Positions 8,048 to 16,305 of a stretch of 64,000 bases of DNA are shown here, piece after piece. Source of the DNA: Mycobacterium sp. IS-1496 (lineage in GTDB: Bacteria; Actinomycetota; Actinomycetes; Mycobacteriales; Mycobacteriaceae). Under the pieces are notes generated by a model. The model was not told the origin of the DNA and did not search any database. It was given only the letters and a program-made list of their open reading frames with translations. The stretch spans positions 1 through 64,000 of the forward strand of contig NZ_LQIU01000023.1 in the NCBI RefSeq assembly GCF_001499995.1. Reading direction: 5' to 3'. The translations under genes and the position numbers were made by a program. Numbering within the stretch: position 1 is the first letter of the stretch; each line of letters begins with the position of its first letter.

Positions 8048-9003
8048 AGTCCGAACTCGAGGCGGTGCTGCGCCCCATCCTCGGCGAGGTGACCGTCGAG
8101 AACCTGACCACGCTGACCGGTGGTGCGAGCCGGACCACGTGGGCCTTCGACGCGGTGTCCGCGGACTCCAGGAGCCCACTCATCCTGCGCACCGGTCCGC
8201 CCGACGAGGTACACGCCGGGATGGAACTCGAGGCCCGCGCCCAACAGCGCGCCGCCGCCGTCGGCGCACCGGTCCCCCACATCCTGACCGCCGACAACAA
8301 CCCTGCCGCACTGGGCAATCCGTATCTCATCTGCGAGGCGATCGGCGGTGAGACGATCGTCCGCCGCATCTACCGGTCGCTCGACGACACCGGACGCACC
8401 CGGTTGCTCACCCAGTGCGCCGAGGCGCTGGCGGCCATCCACCGCGCCGATCCGCGGGACGTCGGGCTCACCGAGACCGACGAGATCGCCGAGTGGCGTG
8501 AACGCCTCGACGAGATAGGCGACACGACAGCCACTTTCGAATGGGCGTTCCGCTGGCTGGCTGCCCACCGGCCACCGCCGACGCCACACCGGTTGGTGCA
8601 CGGTGACTTCCGGATGGGCAACCTGATCGTCGACGATACCGGGCTTGCGGCGGTCCTCGACTGGGAACTCGTGCACGTCGGGGAGATCTACGAGGACCTC
8701 GCCTGGTTCTGCATCCGGGCGTGGCGCTTCGGCGCCTCCGAGCGGCTCGGCGCCGGCGGTCTGGGCAGCGTCGAGGAGTTCCTCAGCGCCTACGAGACGG
8801 CGAGCGGCGAGACCCTGGACCGGTCGGCGTTCCGCTGGTGGCTGACGGTCGCGACGCTGCGGTGGGGCGTCATCTGCCGCTTCCAGGCCGAACGCCACCT
8901 CAGCGGGCAGACACCGTCGGTCGAACTGGCGGCGATCGGGCGCCGCGTCTGCGAGACCGAATGGGATCTGCTCGACCTCCTCGAAGGCGGTGGGCCGCGA
9001 TGA
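8044..9003 (+). CDS. APH-family phosphotransferase (LvaA/ACAD10-kinase-like)
   Basis: A 319-residue protein with the aminoglycoside-phosphotransferase kinase fold: an N-terminal lobe with TLTGGASRTTW, the catalytic loop HGDFRMGN (Asp base and Asn metal ligand) and the metal-binding LDWELVHVG motif. Despite the name, relatives paired with acyl-CoA dehydrogenases (LvaA of Pseudomonas; the ACAD10/11 N-terminal domains) phosphorylate 4-hydroxyacyl-CoAs rather than antibiotics. The GTG start at 8044 overlaps the dehydrogenase stop, and its own stop overlaps the next ATG. Antibiotic resistance is unlikely given this context. Confidence 0.85.
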   Translation: MKSELEAVLRPILGEVTVENLTTLTGGASRTTWAFDAVSADSRSPLILRTGPPDEVHAGMELEARAQQRAAAVGAPVPHILTADNNPAALGNPYLICEAIGGETIVRRIYRSLDDTGRTRLLTQCAEALAAIHRADPRDVGLTETDEIAEWRERLDEIGDTTATFEWAFRWLAAHRPPPTPHRLVHGDFRMGNLIVDDTGLAAVLDWELVHVGEIYEDLAWFCIRAWRFGASERLGAGGLGSVEEFLSAYETASGETLDRSAFRWWLTVATLRWGVICRFQAERHLSGQTPSVELAAIGRRVCETEWDLLDLLEGGGPR

Positions 9004-9350
9004 CCGGACCTCAGTGGCTGTACGGCAGACCGACCGCGGCCGAACTCGTCGCCGCGGTGGCCGACTTCCTCGACGACGAGGTCCGGCCCGCCATCGACGG
9101 TCATGTCGGGTTCCACCTCCGGGTCGCGACCAATGTGTTGCGCACCGTCGAACGCGAACTCGCCGACGCGTCCTCCGGGGAGGCCGTCGGGGCGCTGGCC
9201 CGCCTGGGGTTCGACGACGAGACACAGTTGGCGGCCGCGATCCGTGGCGGTGAGTTCGACGACCGGGCCCGGGAACTGCTCCCGGCGCTGCGCGCGATCG
9301 TGCGACACCGGCTCGGCGTCGCGCATCCGGGCTATGACCAGGAGGGCTGA
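9000..9350 (+). CDS. DUF6285 small protein (LvaB-like)
   Basis: A 116-residue, mostly helical protein (YGRPTAAELVAAVADFLDDEV; FHLRVATNVLRTVEREL) ending the operon. Its ATG overlaps the kinase stop by 4 bp. Proteins of this size and pattern regularly accompany the kinase/dehydrogenase pair; in Pseudomonas levulinate catabolism the small LvaB is required for LvaA kinase activity. The DUF6285/LvaB relationship is from memory and positional analogy, not proven by sequence here. Confidence 0.7.
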   Translation: MTGPQWLYGRPTAAELVAAVADFLDDEVRPAIDGHVGFHLRVATNVLRTVERELADASSGEAVGALARLGFDDETQLAAAIRGGEFDDRARELLPALRAIVRHRLGVAHPGYDQEG

Positions 9351-9363
9351 GCGCGCGATGCGG

Positions 9364-9996
9364 TCAGCCGAACCGCACGCGGGCCAGCCACGCCGGTTCG
9401 TCGACCTGCGCGCCCACCGGCAGTCCCAGCGCCTCGGCGTGCGCGGGGCCGACCACGCCGCGGTAGGTGGCGCTCTCGAGCGATTCGATCCGCCAGCCGT
9501 CGGTGAACGCGGTGCGGATGTCGGTCTCGCTGACCTGCGGTCCGAACCCCCGGCCGGCATCGGAGAGCGCCAGGATGTGGACGACGGCGCCGGGACGGCA
9601 GACCGTGCCCAGACTCTGCACGTAGCGCCGCCGGTCGGTCGCATCGAAGACGTGGAAGAGAGCGCTGTCGACGACGGTGTCGAACCGCGGGCCGCCGTCC
9701 AGGTGCAGGGCGTCGGCCACCTCGAAGCGGGCCGCCACCCCGCGCTCGGCCGCGTTACGCCGGGCCATCTCGACCGCCAAGGCGGAGAAGTCGACGCCCA
9801 GCACGTCGTAGCCGAGGCCGGTCAGCAGGATGGTGTGTTCGCCGGCCCCGCAGCCGGCGTCGAGGACGGCGCCACGGATGCCGCCGCGCCGTTCGAGCTC
9901 GACGATCGCGGGTTGCGGCGCGCCGATCACCCAGGGCGCGGCTCCGCCGGCATAGACCTCGTCGAACAGGGACTTCGGGGGTGTCGTCTCAGGCAT
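9364..9996 (-). CDS. class I SAM-dependent methyltransferase
   Basis: A 210-residue methyltransferase with the SAM-binding motif VLDAGCGAGEHTILL, the acidic end of strand 2 (VLGVDFS) and the ARFEVADALHL motif. It resembles small TehB-like/thiopurine-type methyltransferases; the acceptor is unknown. The start is taken as the ATG at 9996 (MPETTPPKSL); a TTG 21 bases upstream is possible, and no strong ribosome site separates them. It is convergent with the catabolic operon (13 bp apart) and divergent from the SnoaL-like gene. Confidence 0.82.
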   Translation of the reverse strand: MPETTPPKSLFDEVYAGGAAPWVIGAPQPAIVELERRGGIRGAVLDAGCGAGEHTILLTGLGYDVLGVDFSALAVEMARRNAAERGVAARFEVADALHLDGGPRFDTVVDSALFHVFDATDRRRYVQSLGTVCRPGAVVHILALSDAGRGFGPQVSETDIRTAFTDGWRIESLESATYRGVVGPAHAEALGLPVGAQVDEPAWLARVRFG

Positions 9997-10048
9997 GTCC
10001 GCAGTCTCGTACCTCAAGAGAACTTCAGGTCAAGCGGAAGGATGCGAC

Positions 10049-10450
10049 ATGGCTGACGTGCCGGTCGACATCGTCGTCGGGGTGGCCGATCGCCTCTTCG
10101 ACGCCATCGAGCGCAGCGACACCGCCGCCGTCGAGGCGATGTGGGCCGACGACGTGCTGGTGTGGCACTCCGGTGACCGGCGGGACAACGACCGCGCCCG
10201 CGCACTGCGGGTGATCTTCTGGTTCATCGACCACACCACGGAGCGGCGGTACGAGATCCTCGACCGGCGCCTGTTCGGGGACGGGTTCGTCCAGCAGCAC
10301 GTCCTGCACGCCACCGGCACCAACGGCAACTCCATCGCGCTGCGGGTGTGCATCGTGATCATCGTGCGCGGCGACGGTCTGATCACCCGTATCGACGAGT
10401 ACTTCGACCCGGCCGACATGGCACCGCTGCTCGGCGACACGCCCGAGTAG
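10049..10450 (+). CDS. SnoaL-like/NTF2-fold protein
   Basis: A 133-residue protein of the SnoaL-like NTF2 fold: an N-terminal helix (VADRLFDAIERSDTAAVEAMW), then ADDVLVWHSGD, and a closing strand LITRIDEYFDPADMAPLL typical of the family. The cavity may bind or isomerise a small hydrophobic ligand; no function can be assigned. The ATG at 10049 is preceded by GGAAGGA. Confidence 0.8.
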   Translation: MADVPVDIVVGVADRLFDAIERSDTAAVEAMWADDVLVWHSGDRRDNDRARALRVIFWFIDHTTERRYEILDRRLFGDGFVQQHVLHATGTNGNSIALRVCIVIIVRGDGLITRIDEYFDPADMAPLLGDTPE

Positions 10451-10515
10451 ACGGCGCGACAGACAAATTCCCCGAGTGGATCGCCGGGGCGGGCGCAGCC
10501 GCTAGCATCGGCGCC

Positions 10516-10914
10516 ATGGCAGCACCGCCCCGTACGCTGCGGCTCCTGGTCTACAGCGACAATCCGCAGACGCGGGAGGCGGTGCGGCTGGCGCTCGGCA
10601 GGCGGGTCCACCCGGAACTGCCGGAGCTGGACTACCTCGACGTGGCAACCGCCCCGATGGTGATCAAACAGCTCGACGCGGGCGGTTTCGACCTGGCGAT
10701 CCTCGACGGCGAAGCCACCCCCGCCGGCGGGATGGGCCTGGCGAAGCAGATCAAGGACGAGATCACCGACCCCCCGCCGATCCTGGTGTTGACCGGCCGC
10801 CCGGACGACGCCTGGCTGGCCACCTGGTCACGCGCCGAAGCAGCCGTACCGCACCCGATCGACCCCATCCGCCTCGGCGAGGCGGTCGTGTCGCTGCTGC
10901 GGCTTTCCGCGTAG
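10516..10914 (+). CDS. single-domain response-regulator receiver protein (Rv3143-like)
   Basis: A 132-residue stand-alone receiver domain with no output domain. The acidic residue after strand 1 is in [10 protein letters not shown] (D15), the likely phosphoacceptor is D64 in [15 protein letters not shown], and the conserved Thr is in LVLTGRPDD. The usual lysine after strand 5 (K-P) is replaced: the sequence is AAVPHPIDP, with His where Lys is expected, so phosphorylation chemistry may be altered or lost. It lies 174 bp upstream of nuoA, the place of Rv3143 relative to nuo in M. tuberculosis as I recall it. No histidine kinase is nearby. Confidence 0.85.
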   Translation: MAAPPRTLRLLVYSDNPQTREAVRLALGRRVHPELPELDYLDVATAPMVIKQLDAGGFDLAILDGEATPAGGMGLAKQIKDEITDPPPILVLTGRPDDAWLATWSRAEAAVPHPIDPIRLGEAVVSLLRLSA

Positions 10915-11088
10915 TAGCGGATTTCCGAAAACCACTGTCGCCCTGCGGCGTTCACGCATGTCCGGGCAGGCCGAGGACACGCGCCGCACTGGTGAACGAT
11001 ACTAACCAAAAGGTGTGGCGCAGATCCCAAACATGGCTAGGCTGTGGGTTAGCTCACATCGACAGCCCCGAGGGAGCGTTTGGCCGGT
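10915..11088 (+). promoter_or_regulatory. nuo operon promoter region
   Basis: The 174-bp gap before nuoA. A TAGGCT -10-like hexamer lies at 11038-11043 without a convincing -35. A CRP-like site overlaps its end (listed separately). The SD-like CGAGGGAG is at 11069-11076. The positions fit one promoter driving the whole nuo operon. Confidence 0.45.
11043..11058. promoter_or_regulatory. CRP-like site in the nuo promoter
   Basis: TGTGG-GTTAGC-TCACA matches the CRP consensus TGTGA-N6-TCACA with one mismatch (G for A in the left half). It starts at the last base of the putative -10 hexamer, a position expected to block RNA polymerase, so if real it would make nuo repressible by cAMP-CRP. Seen by eye only. 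Confidence 0.5.
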
Positions 11089-11472
11089 ATGGACCTGTAC
11101 ACGCCGATCCTGGTACTCGGCGCCATCGCGGCGGTGTTCGCGGTGGTGTCGGTGGTGATCGCCGGAGTCGTCGGGCCGACCCGCTACAACCGGGCGAAGC
11201 TGCAGGCTTACGAATGCGGCATCGAACCCCTGCCGGAGGCCGCGCCGGGGGCGGAACGCACGGCGGTCAACGTCCAGCGGTTCCCGATCAAGTACTACCT
11301 GACGGCGATGCTGTTCATCGTCTTCGACATCGAGATCGTCTTCCTCTACCCGTGGGCGGTCGCGTTCGACAGCCTCGGCCTGTTCGCCCTGGTGGAGATG
11401 CTGCTGTTCATGCTCACCGTGTTCGTCGCGTACGCCTACGTGTGGCGCCGGGGAGGCCTCAATTGGGACTAG
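11089..11472 (+). CDS. nuoA: NADH-quinone oxidoreductase subunit A
   Basis: A 127-residue membrane subunit of proton-pumping complex I (NDH-1) with three transmembrane segments: residues ~5-28, the conserved [20 protein letters not shown] helix, and a third through [23 protein letters not shown] is the conserved cytoplasmic loop near the quinone cavity. The start is the ATG at 11089 (MDLYTPIL); a TTG 9 bases upstream is closer to the SD-like GAGGGAG and is an alternative. It overlaps nuoB by 10 bp. Confidence 0.97.
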   Translation: MDLYTPILVLGAIAAVFAVVSVVIAGVVGPTRYNRAKLQAYECGIEPLPEAAPGAERTAVNVQRFPIKYYLTAMLFIVFDIEIVFLYPWAVAFDSLGLFALVEMLLFMLTVFVAYAYVWRRGGLNWD

Positions 11473-12017
11473 AGGAACGCCTGCCGGGCGGCATCCTGCT
11501 GTCGACGGTCGAGAAGGTCGCGGGTTATGTCCGCAGCGGTTCGCTGTGGCCCGCGACGTTCGGCCTCGCCTGCTGTGCGATCGAGATGATGTCCACCGCC
11601 GGGCCTCGGTTCGACATCTCCCGGTTCGGCATGGAGCGCTTCTCGGCGACTCCCCGGCAGGCGGACCTGATGATCGTCGCCGGCCGGGTCAGCCAGAAGA
11701 TGGCACCGGTGCTGCGGCAGATCTATGACCAGATGGCCGAGCCGAAATGGGTGCTCGCGATGGGGGTGTGCGCGTCGTCGGGCGGCATGTTCAACAACTA
11801 CGCGATCGTCCAGGGCGTCGATCACGTCGTCCCGGTGGACATCTACCTGCCCGGCTGCCCACCGCGGCCGGAGATGCTGCTCCACGCAATCATCAAGCTG
11901 CACGAGAAGATTCAGCAGATGCCGCTGGGCGTCAATCGCGACGAGGCCATCCGGGAGGCCGAACAGGCGGCGCTGGCGGTGCCGTCCACGATCGAGCTGA
12001 AGGGTCTGCTGCGGTGA
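11463..12017 (+). CDS. nuoB: NADH-quinone oxidoreductase subunit B
   Basis: A 184-residue subunit carrying terminal iron-sulfur cluster N2, the electron donor to quinone. Ligands are visible as the tandem C37-C38 ([10 protein letters not shown]), C103 (MGVCASSGG) and C132 (LPGCPPRPE). The start is the rare TTG at 11463, which gives the conserved [19 protein letters not shown]-terminus and overlaps the end of nuoA by 10 bp. It sits between NuoC/D and the membrane arm. Confidence 0.98.
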   Translation: MGLEERLPGGILLSTVEKVAGYVRSGSLWPATFGLACCAIEMMSTAGPRFDISRFGMERFSATPRQADLMIVAGRVSQKMAPVLRQIYDQMAEPKWVLAMGVCASSGGMFNNYAIVQGVDHVVPVDIYLPGCPPRPEMLLHAIIKLHEKIQQMPLGVNRDEAIREAEQAALAVPSTIELKGLLR

Positions 12018-12709
12018 CGGAGGCACACCACACCACCCCGAACGGTACGGCCGACCCCGAGGTCATCGGCGTGCGCCGAGGGATGTTCGGCGCCAGGGAT
12101 TCTGGCGACACGTCGGGGTACGGCAGGCTGATCCGGCCGGTCACGCTGCCCGGCGGTTCACCGCGGCCGTACGGCGGCTACTTCGACGACGTCGTCGACA
12201 GGCTGGCCGCCGCCCTGGGCCAGGACGACTACGACGCATCGGTCGAGCGCGTCGTCGTGTACCGCGACGAACTGACGCTGGAGGTCACGCGGTCCCGGCT
12301 GCCGGTGGTCGCCAGGACGCTGCGCGACGATGCGGCCCTGCGGTTCGAACTGTGCCTCGGCGTCAGCGGCGTCCACTATCCCGGCGACGCGGGCCGCGAA
12401 CTGCACGCCGTCTACCCGCTGATGTCGATCACCCACAACCGGCGAATCCGGTTGGAAGTGGCCACCCCCGACGATGATCCGCACATCCCGTCGGTGTTCG
12501 CGGTGTATCCCACCACCGACTGGCACGAGCGGGAGACCTACGACTTCTTCGGCATCATCTTCGACGGCCACCCGTCGCTGACCCGGATCGAGATGCCCGA
12601 CGACTGGGTCGGGCACCCGCAGCGCAAGGACTACCCGCTGGGCGGCATCCCCGTCGAGTACCACGGCGCCCGGATCCCACCGCCCGACGAGCGGAGGGCC
12701 TACAACTGA
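12014..12709 (+). CDS. nuoC: NADH-quinone oxidoreductase subunit C
   Basis: A 231-residue peripheral subunit (30-kDa family). The signature [27 protein letters not shown], with the [13 protein letters not shown] end, is present. In E. coli NuoC is fused to NuoD; here they are separate, as in other actinobacteria. GTG start overlapping the nuoB stop (GTGA). An extra ~35-residue N-terminal segment before RPVTLPGG is poorly conserved. Confidence 0.97.
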   Translation: MTEAHHTTPNGTADPEVIGVRRGMFGARDSGDTSGYGRLIRPVTLPGGSPRPYGGYFDDVVDRLAAALGQDDYDASVERVVVYRDELTLEVTRSRLPVVARTLRDDAALRFELCLGVSGVHYPGDAGRELHAVYPLMSITHNRRIRLEVATPDDDPHIPSVFAVYPTTDWHERETYDFFGIIFDGHPSLTRIEMPDDWVGHPQRKDYPLGGIPVEYHGARIPPPDERRAYN

Positions 12710-14043
12710 TGAACACTCCCCCTGACCCGCCCGTCGCGGGCGGTGACGCGCGCTCCGACACCGTGGTGGTCGTCGGCGGTGAGGACTGGGAACAGGTGGT
12801 GGCCGCCGCCGAACAGGCGCAAGCCGGTGAACGCATCGTCGTCAACATGGGGCCGCAGCACCCCTCGACGCACGGTGTGCTCCGGTTGATCCTCGAGATC
12901 GAGGGCGAGACGATCACCGAGGCCCGTTGCGGTATCGGCTATCTGCACACCGGCATCGAGAAGAATCTGGAGTACCGGAACTGGACCCAGGGCGTCACCT
13001 TCGTCACCCGGATGGATTACCTGTCACCGTTCTTCAACGAAACGGCCTACTGCCTGGGTGTGGAGAAGCTGCTCGGGGTCACCGACGCGATCCCGGAGCG
13101 CAGCAACGTGATCCGGGTGATGTTGATGGAACTCAACCGCATCTCCTCGCATCTGGTCGCGCTGGCCACCGGCGGTATGGAACTCGGGGCGATGAGCGCG
13201 ATGTTCTACGGCTTCCGGGAACGCGAGGAGATCCTGTCGGTGTTCGAGATGATCACCGGACTGCGGATGAACCACGCGTACATCCGGCCCGGCGGTCTGG
13301 CCGCCGATCTGCCCGACGGCGCCGTCGCGCGTATCCGCGACCTGCTCGCGCTGCTGCCGGGACGTCTGCGTGACCTGGAGAACCTGCTCAACGAGAACTA
13401 CATCTGGAAGGCCCGCACGCAGGGCATCGGCTACCTCGACCTGGCGGGTTGCATGGCGCTGGGCATCACCGGGCCGGTGCTGCGCTCGACCGGGCTGCCG
13501 CACGATCTGCGCCGGGCCCAGCCGTACTGCGGTTACGAGAACTACGAATTCGACGTGATCACCGACGACGGGTGCGACGCCTACGGCCGCTATCTGATCC
13601 GGGTCAAGGAGATGCGGGAATCGCTCAAGATCGTCGAACAGTGTGTGGACCGCCTCGAGCCCGGACCGGTGATGATCGAGGACAAGAAGCTGGCCTGGCC
13701 GGCCGATCTCGAACTGGGGCCCGACGGTCTCGGCAACTCGCCCGCCCACATCGCCCGCATCATGGGCCAGTCGATGGAAGGCCTGATCCACCACTTCAAG
13801 CTGGTGACTGAAGGCATCCGGGTGCCCGCCGGACAGGTGTACACGGCAGTGGAATCGCCGCGCGGCGAACTCGGCGTACACATGGTCTCCGACGGTGGCA
13901 CACGGCCCTACCGCGTCCACTACCGCGATCCGTCGTTCACGAATCTGCAAGCGGTGGCGGCGATGTGCGAGGGGGGTATGGTCGCCGACGCGATCTCGGC
14001 GGTGGCGTCGATCGACCCGGTCATGGGCGGGGTGGACAGGTGA
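12709..14043 (+). CDS. nuoD: NADH-quinone oxidoreductase subunit D
   Basis: A 444-residue 49-kDa subunit, related to the large subunit of [NiFe] hydrogenases, that lines the quinone pocket with NuoB. Landmarks are [14 protein letters not shown] (quinone headgroup loop with the conserved His), [18 protein letters not shown] and the C-terminal [23 protein letters not shown] and [10 protein letters not shown]. The ATG shares one base with the nuoC stop. The first ~40 residues are variable. Confidence 0.98.
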   Translation: MNTPPDPPVAGGDARSDTVVVVGGEDWEQVVAAAEQAQAGERIVVNMGPQHPSTHGVLRLILEIEGETITEARCGIGYLHTGIEKNLEYRNWTQGVTFVTRMDYLSPFFNETAYCLGVEKLLGVTDAIPERSNVIRVMLMELNRISSHLVALATGGMELGAMSAMFYGFREREEILSVFEMITGLRMNHAYIRPGGLAADLPDGAVARIRDLLALLPGRLRDLENLLNENYIWKARTQGIGYLDLAGCMALGITGPVLRSTGLPHDLRRAQPYCGYENYEFDVITDDGCDAYGRYLIRVKEMRESLKIVEQCVDRLEPGPVMIEDKKLAWPADLELGPDGLGNSPAHIARIMGQSMEGLIHHFKLVTEGIRVPAGQVYTAVESPRGELGVHMVSDGGTRPYRVHYRDPSFTNLQAVAAMCEGGMVADAISAVASIDPVMGGVDR

Positions 14044-14888
14044 TTTTCCTCGAACTCGGGCAGCGGCCGGAGGAACCCGGCCCGCCGGTCGGCGGCCCCA
14101 CAACCTATCCGGACGACGTCGCGGCACGCCTGACCGACGACGCCGCCCGCATCGTCGCGCGGTATCCGCAGGCCCGGTCGGCGTTGCTGCCGCTGCTGCA
14201 CCTGGCGCAGGGCGAGGACGGTTGCCTCACCTCGGCGGGAATCGCGTTCTGCGCCAACGTGCTCGGGTTGACCGCCGCCGAGGTGACCGCGGTGGCGACC
14301 TTCTACTCGATGTACCGGCGCACGCCGACCGGCGACTACCTGATCGGGGTCTGCACGAACACCCTGTGCGCGATCATGGGCGGCGACGAGATCCTCGACG
14401 CGCTGACAGAGCATCTCGGCGTACCCGCCGGGCAGACGACCGCCGACGGGCGGGTCACCCTCGAGCACATCGAATGCAACGCCGCGTGCGACTACGCCCC
14501 GGTCGTGATGGTGAACTGGGAGTTCTTCGACAACCAGACGCCCGCCTCGGCCCGCGACCTCGTCGACTCCCTGCGGGCGGGCACACCGGCCACGCCGACC
14601 CGGGGCGCGCCCCTGTGCACGTTCCGGGACACCGCGCGCACCCTCGCCGGACTCGGCGACCCCCGTGCGGTCACCAACCCCGGCGGGACGGGCGACGCGA
14701 CGCTGGCCGGTCTGCGGGTGGCCCGCGCGAACGGCATGTCGGCGCCGGATCCCGCCGAGGCCGAAAACGAAGGAACACAGCCGGATCCGGAGATCACCGA
14801 GGCGGCCGACTCGACGCGGGACGAACCCGCCCCCGCTCCGTCGGCGACGGTGCCGCGTGCCGGAGACGGTTCGGGACCGGCGTCATGA
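14040..14888 (+). CDS. nuoE: NADH-quinone oxidoreductase subunit E
   Basis: A 282-residue 24-kDa subunit of the NADH dehydrogenase module carrying the [2Fe-2S] cluster N1a: C105 and C110 (GVCTNTLC), C146 and C150 (ECNAAC). The thioredoxin-like domain ends near residue 185; the remaining ~95 residues are a Pro/Ala/Glu-rich, probably disordered tail not seen in E. coli NuoE. GTG start overlapping the nuoD stop (GTGA). Confidence 0.97.
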   Translation: MIFLELGQRPEEPGPPVGGPTTYPDDVAARLTDDAARIVARYPQARSALLPLLHLAQGEDGCLTSAGIAFCANVLGLTAAEVTAVATFYSMYRRTPTGDYLIGVCTNTLCAIMGGDEILDALTEHLGVPAGQTTADGRVTLEHIECNAACDYAPVVMVNWEFFDNQTPASARDLVDSLRAGTPATPTRGAPLCTFRDTARTLAGLGDPRAVTNPGGTGDATLAGLRVARANGMSAPDPAEAENEGTQPDPEITEAADSTRDEPAPAPSATVPRAGDGSGPAS

Positions 14889-16201
14889 CCGCGCTCACCC
14901 CGGTGCTGAGCCGGTTCTGGGACGAGCCCGAACCCTGGACGCTGGAGACCTACCGGCGCCACGGTGGGTACCGGGCGCTGGAACAGGCGCTCGGCACGCC
15001 TCCCGACGACGTCATCGCCACAGTGAAGAACTCGGGACTGCGCGGACGCGGCGGGGCGGGCTTCCCGACCGGCACGAAGTGGTCGTTCATCCCCCAGGGC
15101 GAGAGCGGACCGGCAGCCAAACCGCACTACCTCGTGGTCAACGCCGACGAGTCGGAACCGGGTACGTGCAAGGACATTCCGCTGCTGCTCACCACGCCGC
15201 ACTTCCTGGTGGAGGGTGCGATCATCGCCGCCTACGCGATCCGCGCCCACCATGCGTTCATCTACGTGCGCGGTGAGGTGGTGCCGGTGCTGCGCCGGTT
15301 GCAGGCCGCGGTCGCCGAGGCCTACGAGGCCGGCTATCTGGGCGCCGACATCCGCGGATCCGGTTTCGACCTCGACCTGATCGTGCACGCCGGGGCGGGT
15401 GCCTACATCTGCGGTGAGGAGACGGCGCTGCTGGACTCGCTGGAAGGCCGCCGCGGCCAACCCCGGTTGCGCCCGCCGTTCCCGGCCGTCGCCGGCCTGT
15501 ACGCGTGCCCGACGGTGGTCAACAACGTCGAGTCGATCGCCAGCGTGCCGCCGATCCTGCAGGGCGGCATCGACTGGTTCCGTTCGATGGGTTCGGAGAA
15601 ATCGCCCGGCTTCACGTTGTATTCGCTGTCCGGCCACGTCACCCGCCCGGGTCAGTACGAGGCGCCGCTGGGGATCACCCTGCGCGAACTGCTCGACTAC
15701 GCCGGCGGCGTCCGGGCCGGTCACGAGCTGAAGTTCTGGACCCCCGGCGGGTCTTCGACGCCACTGCTCACCGGTGAGCATCTCGATGTGCCACTGGATT
15801 ACGAGGGCATGGCCTCGGTGGGATCGATGCTCGGCACCAAGGCGCTGCAGATCTTCGACGAGACCACCTGCGTGGTGCGCGCCGTACGCCGCTGGACGCA
15901 GTTCTACGCCCACGAATCCTGCGGTAAGTGCACACCGTGCCGCGAGGGCACCTACTGGCTCGCCCAGATCTACGCCCGCCTGGAAAGCGGCGACGCCACC
16001 GAGGCCGACGTCGACAAACTGCTCGACATCTCCGACACCATCCTCGGGAAGTCGTTCTGCGCGTTGGGGGACGGTGCGGCCAGCCCGATCATCTCGTCGA
16101 TCAAGTACTTCCGCGACGAGTACCTCGCCCACCTCGGGGGCGGATGCCCGTTCGATCCCCACGCCTCGACGCTGATGGCAGGACAGGAGGTGGGGGTGTG
16201 A
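14885..16201 (+). CDS. nuoF: NADH-quinone oxidoreductase subunit F
   Basis: A 438-residue 51-kDa subunit that binds NADH and FMN and carries cluster N3. Visible are [16 protein letters not shown] (NADH/FMN loop), [12 protein letters not shown] (FMN), [19 protein letters not shown] and the [4Fe-4S] ligands C346, C349, C352 ([11 protein letters not shown]) plus C392 (SFCALG). The ATG overlaps the nuoE stop by 4 bp. An AGGAGG at 16185-16190 near its 3' end serves the small ORF at the F/G junction. Confidence 0.98.
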   Translation: MTALTPVLSRFWDEPEPWTLETYRRHGGYRALEQALGTPPDDVIATVKNSGLRGRGGAGFPTGTKWSFIPQGESGPAAKPHYLVVNADESEPGTCKDIPLLLTTPHFLVEGAIIAAYAIRAHHAFIYVRGEVVPVLRRLQAAVAEAYEAGYLGADIRGSGFDLDLIVHAGAGAYICGEETALLDSLEGRRGQPRLRPPFPAVAGLYACPTVVNNVESIASVPPILQGGIDWFRSMGSEKSPGFTLYSLSGHVTRPGQYEAPLGITLRELLDYAGGVRAGHELKFWTPGGSSTPLLTGEHLDVPLDYEGMASVGSMLGTKALQIFDETTCVVRAVRRWTQFYAHESCGKCTPCREGTYWLAQIYARLESGDATEADVDKLLDISDTILGKSFCALGDGAASPIISSIKYFRDEYLAHLGGGCPFDPHASTLMAGQEVGV

Positions 16202-16305
16202 GCGTCCTCGTGTCGCCGAACGTGCAGCCACTGCGACATTCCGGCCCGAAATTCGCACTGAGCGCACGCTCGGCGTATCCCCGAGCGATGAGGTGCCGCC
16301 GATGA
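16198..16305 (+). CDS. small ORF coupling nuoF to nuoG (35 codons)
   Basis: A GTG at 16198 overlaps the nuoF stop (GTGA) and lies 7 bases after a perfect AGGAGG (16185-16190). The frame runs 35 codons ([19 protein letters not shown], then an Arg/Ala-rich end) and stops at 16303-16305, overlapping the nuoG ATG (ATGA). The peptide has no recognisable domain and is largely encoded by an inverted-repeat element, so its value may be to keep ribosomes moving from nuoF into nuoG rather than to make a useful product. Translation is likely from the signals; function is unknown. Confidence 0.55.
   Translation: MSVLVSPNVQPLRHSGPKFALSARSAYPRAMRCRR
16214..16275. repeat. MIRU-like imperfect inverted-repeat element between nuoF and nuoG
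   Basis: Two 22-bp arms, 16214-16235 and 16254-16275, are imperfect inverted copies (17 of 22 positions pair; the outer CGCCGA and CGTGC blocks are near-identical) around an 18-bp centre. It lies in a ~104-bp stretch placed between nuoF and nuoG, where all but one of the other nuo junctions overlap. The layout, a short intergenic unit with an ORF overlapping both neighbours, resembles mycobacterial interspersed repetitive units. Copy number elsewhere cannot be seen here. Confidence 0.6.

Noticed and set aside
8044..9003. Aminoglycoside resistance gene (APH family).
   Set aside because: The fold is shared, but coupling to an acyl-CoA dehydrogenase and a DUF6285 protein points to hydroxyacyl-CoA kinase-type function.
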